Origin: Desulfobulbaceae bacterium | GTDB taxonomy: Bacteria; Desulfobacterota; Desulfobulbia; Desulfobulbales; Desulfurivibrionaceae | Length of the DNA: 8,182 bases | Direction: 5' to 3' | NCBI GenBank assembly: GCA_003517965.1 | Contig: DOZO01000045.1 | Location: 20,640-28,821 of the forward strand | Shown: positions 5,936 to 8,182 of the stretch, piece after piece | Position numbering within the stretch: position 1 is the first letter of the stretch | How the letters are laid out: each line of letters begins with the position of its first letter | Notes under the pieces: model-generated | What the model was told of the DNA's origin: nothing | What the model saw: only the letters and a program-made list of their open reading frames with translations | Databases searched by the model: none | Translations under genes and position numbers: made by a program

Positions 5936-7105
5936 TTACGTTGATGGCAAGGTCTGAATGGGCTTTTCCAGCAAAAACTTTCCGCTTGTTATCCAGCCCT
6001 TGAGGGTCTCAGCAATTTCCCGAGCTCGTACTACACTGGAAAGAGGCGCTGTAGGCACCATCTTGCCATTCACCTCGATCTGGCCGCTCTTCAGCTGGGC
6101 ATAGCTGACCTCCCCATAGTTGCGGGCCACACCATGCGAGTAGTCATATGAATAATCAACAATCTGAGTAAAAATCTCCGCATCAGAAACCCCGGTATAG
6201 GCGGCCATCTCCTCATTGAGAATGGGGATTGGCACCCCGATCCCCACGGCCAGGGAACTCCCGTAACCCTGCATACTCACCCCCTTAAGCCAGCGGGCAG
6301 ACATCTGCTTCAAATCACCCTGCACCATCATGGTGCCGGCTGCCCTTCTGGTGGTGCCGTTTTCTGAACGTAAGGCTCTTGGATTGTGTTGACTGCCATG
6401 CCAGGTCACATAACCAACCCCGCCCCCCAAAAATATCCTCGTCCCCAAGCCAATAGTTTTATAAAATGGATCGTTCAACAGGGGGCTCAACTCGCCGGCG
6501 CTACAAAAGGTTGCATTTCCAACCTGGGGTTTCAGCGTGCCCATATAACAATAGACGGTCTTCTCGGAAAGATTAATGGCGCAATTATAGTTCTGGTAGC
6601 AGTTGCGAGGATTCACCAACATTGCGTAAGGCAACTCGGCAAGCGTCACCTCTTTTTCCAGATGTTTATTGGGATAGCAGTCAGTTCCATATGCCACAGC
6701 CTTGAGCAACACCTTTTTCCCTGCTATCAGATCCTCAAGCACATGCCCGCCGCCATAGAGAAATTCACCTGGGAAAACCTTGTTCAAGGGATCATCTTCT
6801 GGCGGCTCTGTGGCGCCGATATAGACATCAACCGCAGCCAGACCGGCATAGGCCGGAACATTGTTCAGCCACACCTTGAGCGCCTTGGTGGTGGGGTTGG
6901 AATGGCCGAAATTGATAAAAGCCCCGGAAGAACACATGGGCGAAAAAGTGCCGGTAGTAACCACATCCACCTTTCTGGCCGCGTCAACAGGCCCAAGTTT
7001 TTTCACAATGCCAACCATCTCTTCGGCAGTGACTACCACAGCCTGACCCGCCTTGATTTTGGCATTTATTTCTTCGTATGTTTTCTGAATCTTGAATTCG
7101 CTCAT
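5936..7105 (-). CDS. DUF39/HcyBio homocysteine-synthesis sulfurtransferase
   Basis: The product has 389 residues and belongs to the family called homocysteine biosynthesis protein (DUF39, MA1821-like). In Methanosarcina and sulfate reducers this family converts L-aspartate semialdehyde to homocysteine using sulfide through a protein persulfide, in place of the O-acylhomoserine route. Cys58 in GTFSPMCSSGAFINFGHS lies close to the conserved cysteine reported as essential in the Methanosarcina protein (Cys54). Further cysteines are at 143, 169, 175, 186 and 201. A Gly-rich core, GTRIFLGGGVGYVTWHGSQH, lies at about 226-245. The length leaves no room for the CBS pair of MA1821, and the ferredoxin-type partner is not adjacent. 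The ATG at 7105 has a perfect AGGAGG Shine-Dalgarno (7117-7122) and a good promoter at 7199-7227. It is the first gene of a unit with larE. The family is certain; the reaction is inferred from relatives. Confidence 0.92.
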   Translation of the reverse strand: MSEFKIQKTYEEINAKIKAGQAVVVTAEEMVGIVKKLGPVDAARKVDVVTTGTFSPMCSSGAFINFGHSNPTTKALKVWLNNVPAYAGLAAVDVYIGATEPPEDDPLNKVFPGEFLYGGGHVLEDLIAGKKVLLKAVAYGTDCYPNKHLEKEVTLAELPYAMLVNPRNCYQNYNCAINLSEKTVYCYMGTLKPQVGNATFCSAGELSPLLNDPFYKTIGLGTRIFLGGGVGYVTWHGSQHNPRALRSENGTTRRAAGTMMVQGDLKQMSARWLKGVSMQGYGSSLAVGIGVPIPILNEEMAAYTGVSDAEIFTQIVDYSYDYSHGVARNYGEVSYAQLKSGQIEVNGKMVPTAPLSSVVRAREIAETLKGWITSGKFLLEKPIQTLPST

Positions 7106-7112
7106 TTAACCT

Positions 7113-7129
7113 TTATCCTCCTTGGATAA
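7113..7129 (-). promoter_or_regulatory. Hairpin that encloses the DUF39 Shine-Dalgarno sequence
   Basis: On the minus strand TTATCC (7124-7129) can pair with GGATAA (7113-7118) around the loop AAGGA. The AGGAGG Shine-Dalgarno (7117-7122) then lies partly in the loop and partly in the stem. The stem has only two G-C pairs, so it may act as a weak or conditional block on translation, or form by chance. Confidence 0.4.
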
Positions 7130-7198
7130 TCACGCCATAACGAAAGTCAGGCCCTGCTACAAACAACGACACACAGTCCTCATGAAAAAAGTTTATAC

Positions 7199-7227
7199 AT
7201 TATCCACAAAGAGAAGCAAACTGTTAA
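7199..7227 (-). promoter_or_regulatory. Sigma70-type promoter of the DUF39-larE unit
   Basis: On the minus strand TTAACA (7222-7227) and GATAAT (7199-7204) each match the -35 and -10 consensus at five of six positions, with the ideal 17-base spacer. Transcription should begin near 7192, giving an untranslated leader of about 87 bases. That is long enough to hold regulatory structure but short for a standard SAM-I riboswitch, and I see no conserved riboswitch core in it. Confidence 0.65.
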
Positions 7228-7275
7228 TCCGCTTGTCTGATGAGTTTCCATGTAGCTATAGACTCCGACGAACAG

Positions 7276-7347
7276 ATGGAATTTTTCCCTTTTATTTTTT
7301 CCTGGATAAGATTAAGAATCTTACTGTGCCCAAGGGGGATTGACTGA
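7276..7347 (+). CDS. Possible Phe-rich leader peptide upstream of pheA
   Basis: An ATG at 7276 opens a 23-codon frame beginning MEFFPFIFSW and ending TGA at 7345-7347, 47 bases before pheA. Four of its first eight codons are Phe. The E. coli pheA leader peptide is likewise short and Phe-rich and senses charged tRNA-Phe. A 7-base-pair stem (7307-7323) begins 7 bases after the last Phe codon. Against this, there is no strong Shine-Dalgarno before the ATG, the DNA here is T-rich so Phe codons arise easily in any frame, and no hairpin plus T run lies before pheA. A 53-codon frame from 7182 also reads through the T-rich stretch as FPFYFFL in another phase, which shows how composition alone can do this. 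Confidence 0.3.
   Translation: MEFFPFIFSWIRLRILLCPRGID
7307..7323 (+). other. Perfect inverted repeat in the pheA upstream region
   Basis: TAAGATT (7307-7313) and AATCTTA (7317-7323) form a perfect 7-base-pair stem with the 3-base loop AAG. A T-rich tract (7281-7300) precedes it on the plus strand, and no T run follows it on either strand, so it is not a terminator. It could be a DNA operator between the divergent genes or the first hairpin of a leader RNA. Confidence 0.4.
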
Positions 7348-7394
7348 AATCACAAAAAACTTGCCCAAAATTATGACAAATATCAAATGATCCT

Positions 7395-8182
7395 ATGATG
7401 AAAAACAAAAAAGACCTTACCCTTGCCGATGTCCGGCAACAGATCGACGCCATTGACAGCCAGTTTCTGGACCTTCTCAAAAAACGTCTGCTCTGCGCCA
7501 GAAAAATCGGCGAACTAAAAGATCAGAATAACAAGGCCAAATGGGATCCGTTGCGGGAACGGCAGATATTTGAACGGTTGCTCGCGGAAAACAACGGCGC
7601 CTTTCCTGAGCAGCCGCTGTTGAGCATCTTCCATGAAATCATCACCACCTGCCGCCTTTCGCAAAAAAAGGTGGAAGTCGCATACCTTGGTCCGGAAGCA
7701 ACCTTTTCCCATCTGGCCGGCGTGAAATACTTCGGCCACGCCGCCAAGTATCTTCCCCTGGAAACCATTGAGGATATCTTTGACGAGGTGGAACGGGGCA
7801 GAACCCAATACGGCATTGTCCCGGTGGAAAACTCCATCGAAGGCGCGGTCACTTCGACCCTGGACTCCTTCATCCAGTACAATGTCAAGATCTGCGGGGA
7901 ACTTAATCTGGGCATCATTCACAATCTGGTCAACAAATCAGGCAGTATGGATGACATCAGGCTGGTGGTTTCCCATCCGCAACCCATTGCCCAGTGTCGG
8001 CAATGGCTAAAGAAACACCTCCCCAACGTCACGGCTCAGGAGGTCTCCAGCACCAGCGTCGCCGCGAAAATGGCCGCGGAAGACCCCAGCGTGGCAGCCA
8101 TTGCCAGCTCCCTGGCCATCACCACCTACCAGCTGCAAACCGTGGTCAAGGGAATCGAAGATTACCGGGGCAACACCACCCG
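7395..8182 (+). CDS. pheA: Chorismate mutase/prephenate dehydratase (P-protein), 3' end missing
   Basis: This is the first 262 residues of the fused enzyme that converts chorismate to prephenate and then to phenylpyruvate. The AroQ-type mutase domain spans about 8-92. Arg14, Arg31, Lys42, Asp51, Arg54 and Glu55 match the E. coli active-site residues Arg11, Arg28, Lys39, Asp48, Arg51 and Glu52 with a constant offset of three, and Gln90 is the likely partner of Gln88. The dehydratase domain starts near 93 (VEVAYLGPEATFS) and includes YGIVPVENSIEGAV. The window ends in NTTR, inside the Thr-Arg-Phe motif needed for dehydratase activity, so the rest of that domain and any Phe-binding ACT domain lie beyond. 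ATGs at 7395 and 7398 are both possible starts. An in-frame stop at 7374 rules out a longer protein, and no strong Shine-Dalgarno is visible. It is divergent from the DUF39 gene. Confidence 0.95.
   Translation, partial: MMKNKKDLTLADVRQQIDAIDSQFLDLLKKRLLCARKIGELKDQNNKAKWDPLRERQIFERLLAENNGAFPEQPLLSIFHEIITTCRLSQKKVEVAYLGPEATFSHLAGVKYFGHAAKYLPLETIEDIFDEVERGRTQYGIVPVENSIEGAVTSTLDSFIQYNVKICGELNLGIIHNLVNKSGSMDDIRLVVSHPQPIAQCRQWLKKHLPNVTAQEVSSTSVAAKMAAEDPSVAAIASSLAITTYQLQTVVKGIEDYRGNTT

Noticed and set aside
6386..7129. Long 247-residue plus-strand frame opposite the DUF39 gene
   Set aside because: It is antisense to a clear DUF39 coding sequence with family motifs and has no recognisable domain of its own.
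7233..7262. TTGTCT and TATAGA with 18-base spacing as the pheA promoter
   Set aside because: Both boxes match the consensus poorly, and T/A-rich intergenic DNA gives several equal candidates. I could not pick one reliably.
7345..7394. Classical attenuator terminator in front of pheA
   Set aside because: No G-C-rich stem followed by a T run exists between the Phe-rich frame and pheA; the stretch is A-rich and unstructured.

Overview
The window is from a Gram-negative bacterium of the former Deltaproteobacteria, most likely a sulfate reducer or sulfur-metabolising relative (Desulfobulbales-like). This is inferred from gene content, not from a marker gene. A Tol envelope operon requires an outer membrane. 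The DUF39-type homocysteine synthesis protein is typical of methanogens and sulfate-reducing bacteria. All eight protein genes look like chromosomal housekeeping genes, and I see no insertion sequence, phage gene, CRISPR array or integration site.

Left part (1-4325, + strand): a Tol cell-envelope operon in the order tolQ (5' end cut off by the window), tolR, tolA, tolB and a cpoB/ybgF-like gene. TolQ and TolR form the inner-membrane proton channel, TolA carries its energy across the periplasm, and TolB and CpoB act in the periplasm during outer-membrane constriction at division. The gene for Pal, the outer-membrane lipoprotein that normally lies between tolB and cpoB, is absent. The 124-base gap there holds only a hairpin followed by a T run.

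Middle part (4407-7105, all - strand): read in the direction of transcription there is first a two-gene unit, the DUF39 sulfurtransferase (homocysteine formation from aspartate semialdehyde) followed 10 bases later by a LarE-type PP-loop sulfur transferase. Next comes the gene for a histone-like HU protein with its own promoter and terminator. Last is a single tRNA-Pro with anticodon CGG and an encoded CCA end. The DUF39-larE unit has a strong sigma70-type promoter at 7199-7227 and a Shine-Dalgarno sequence that can fold into a small hairpin.

Right part (7395-8182, + strand): pheA, a fused chorismate mutase/prephenate dehydratase of phenylalanine synthesis, runs off the window within its Thr-Arg-Phe motif. 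The 289-base divergent gap before it contains a short reading frame rich in phenylalanine codons that may be a leader peptide, although no classical attenuator terminator is visible.

Most of the window is ordinary. The points most worth a second look are the pairing of LarE with the DUF39 sulfurtransferase, the missing pal, the Phe-rich frame before pheA, and the 21-base-spaced direct repeat at the HU promoter.
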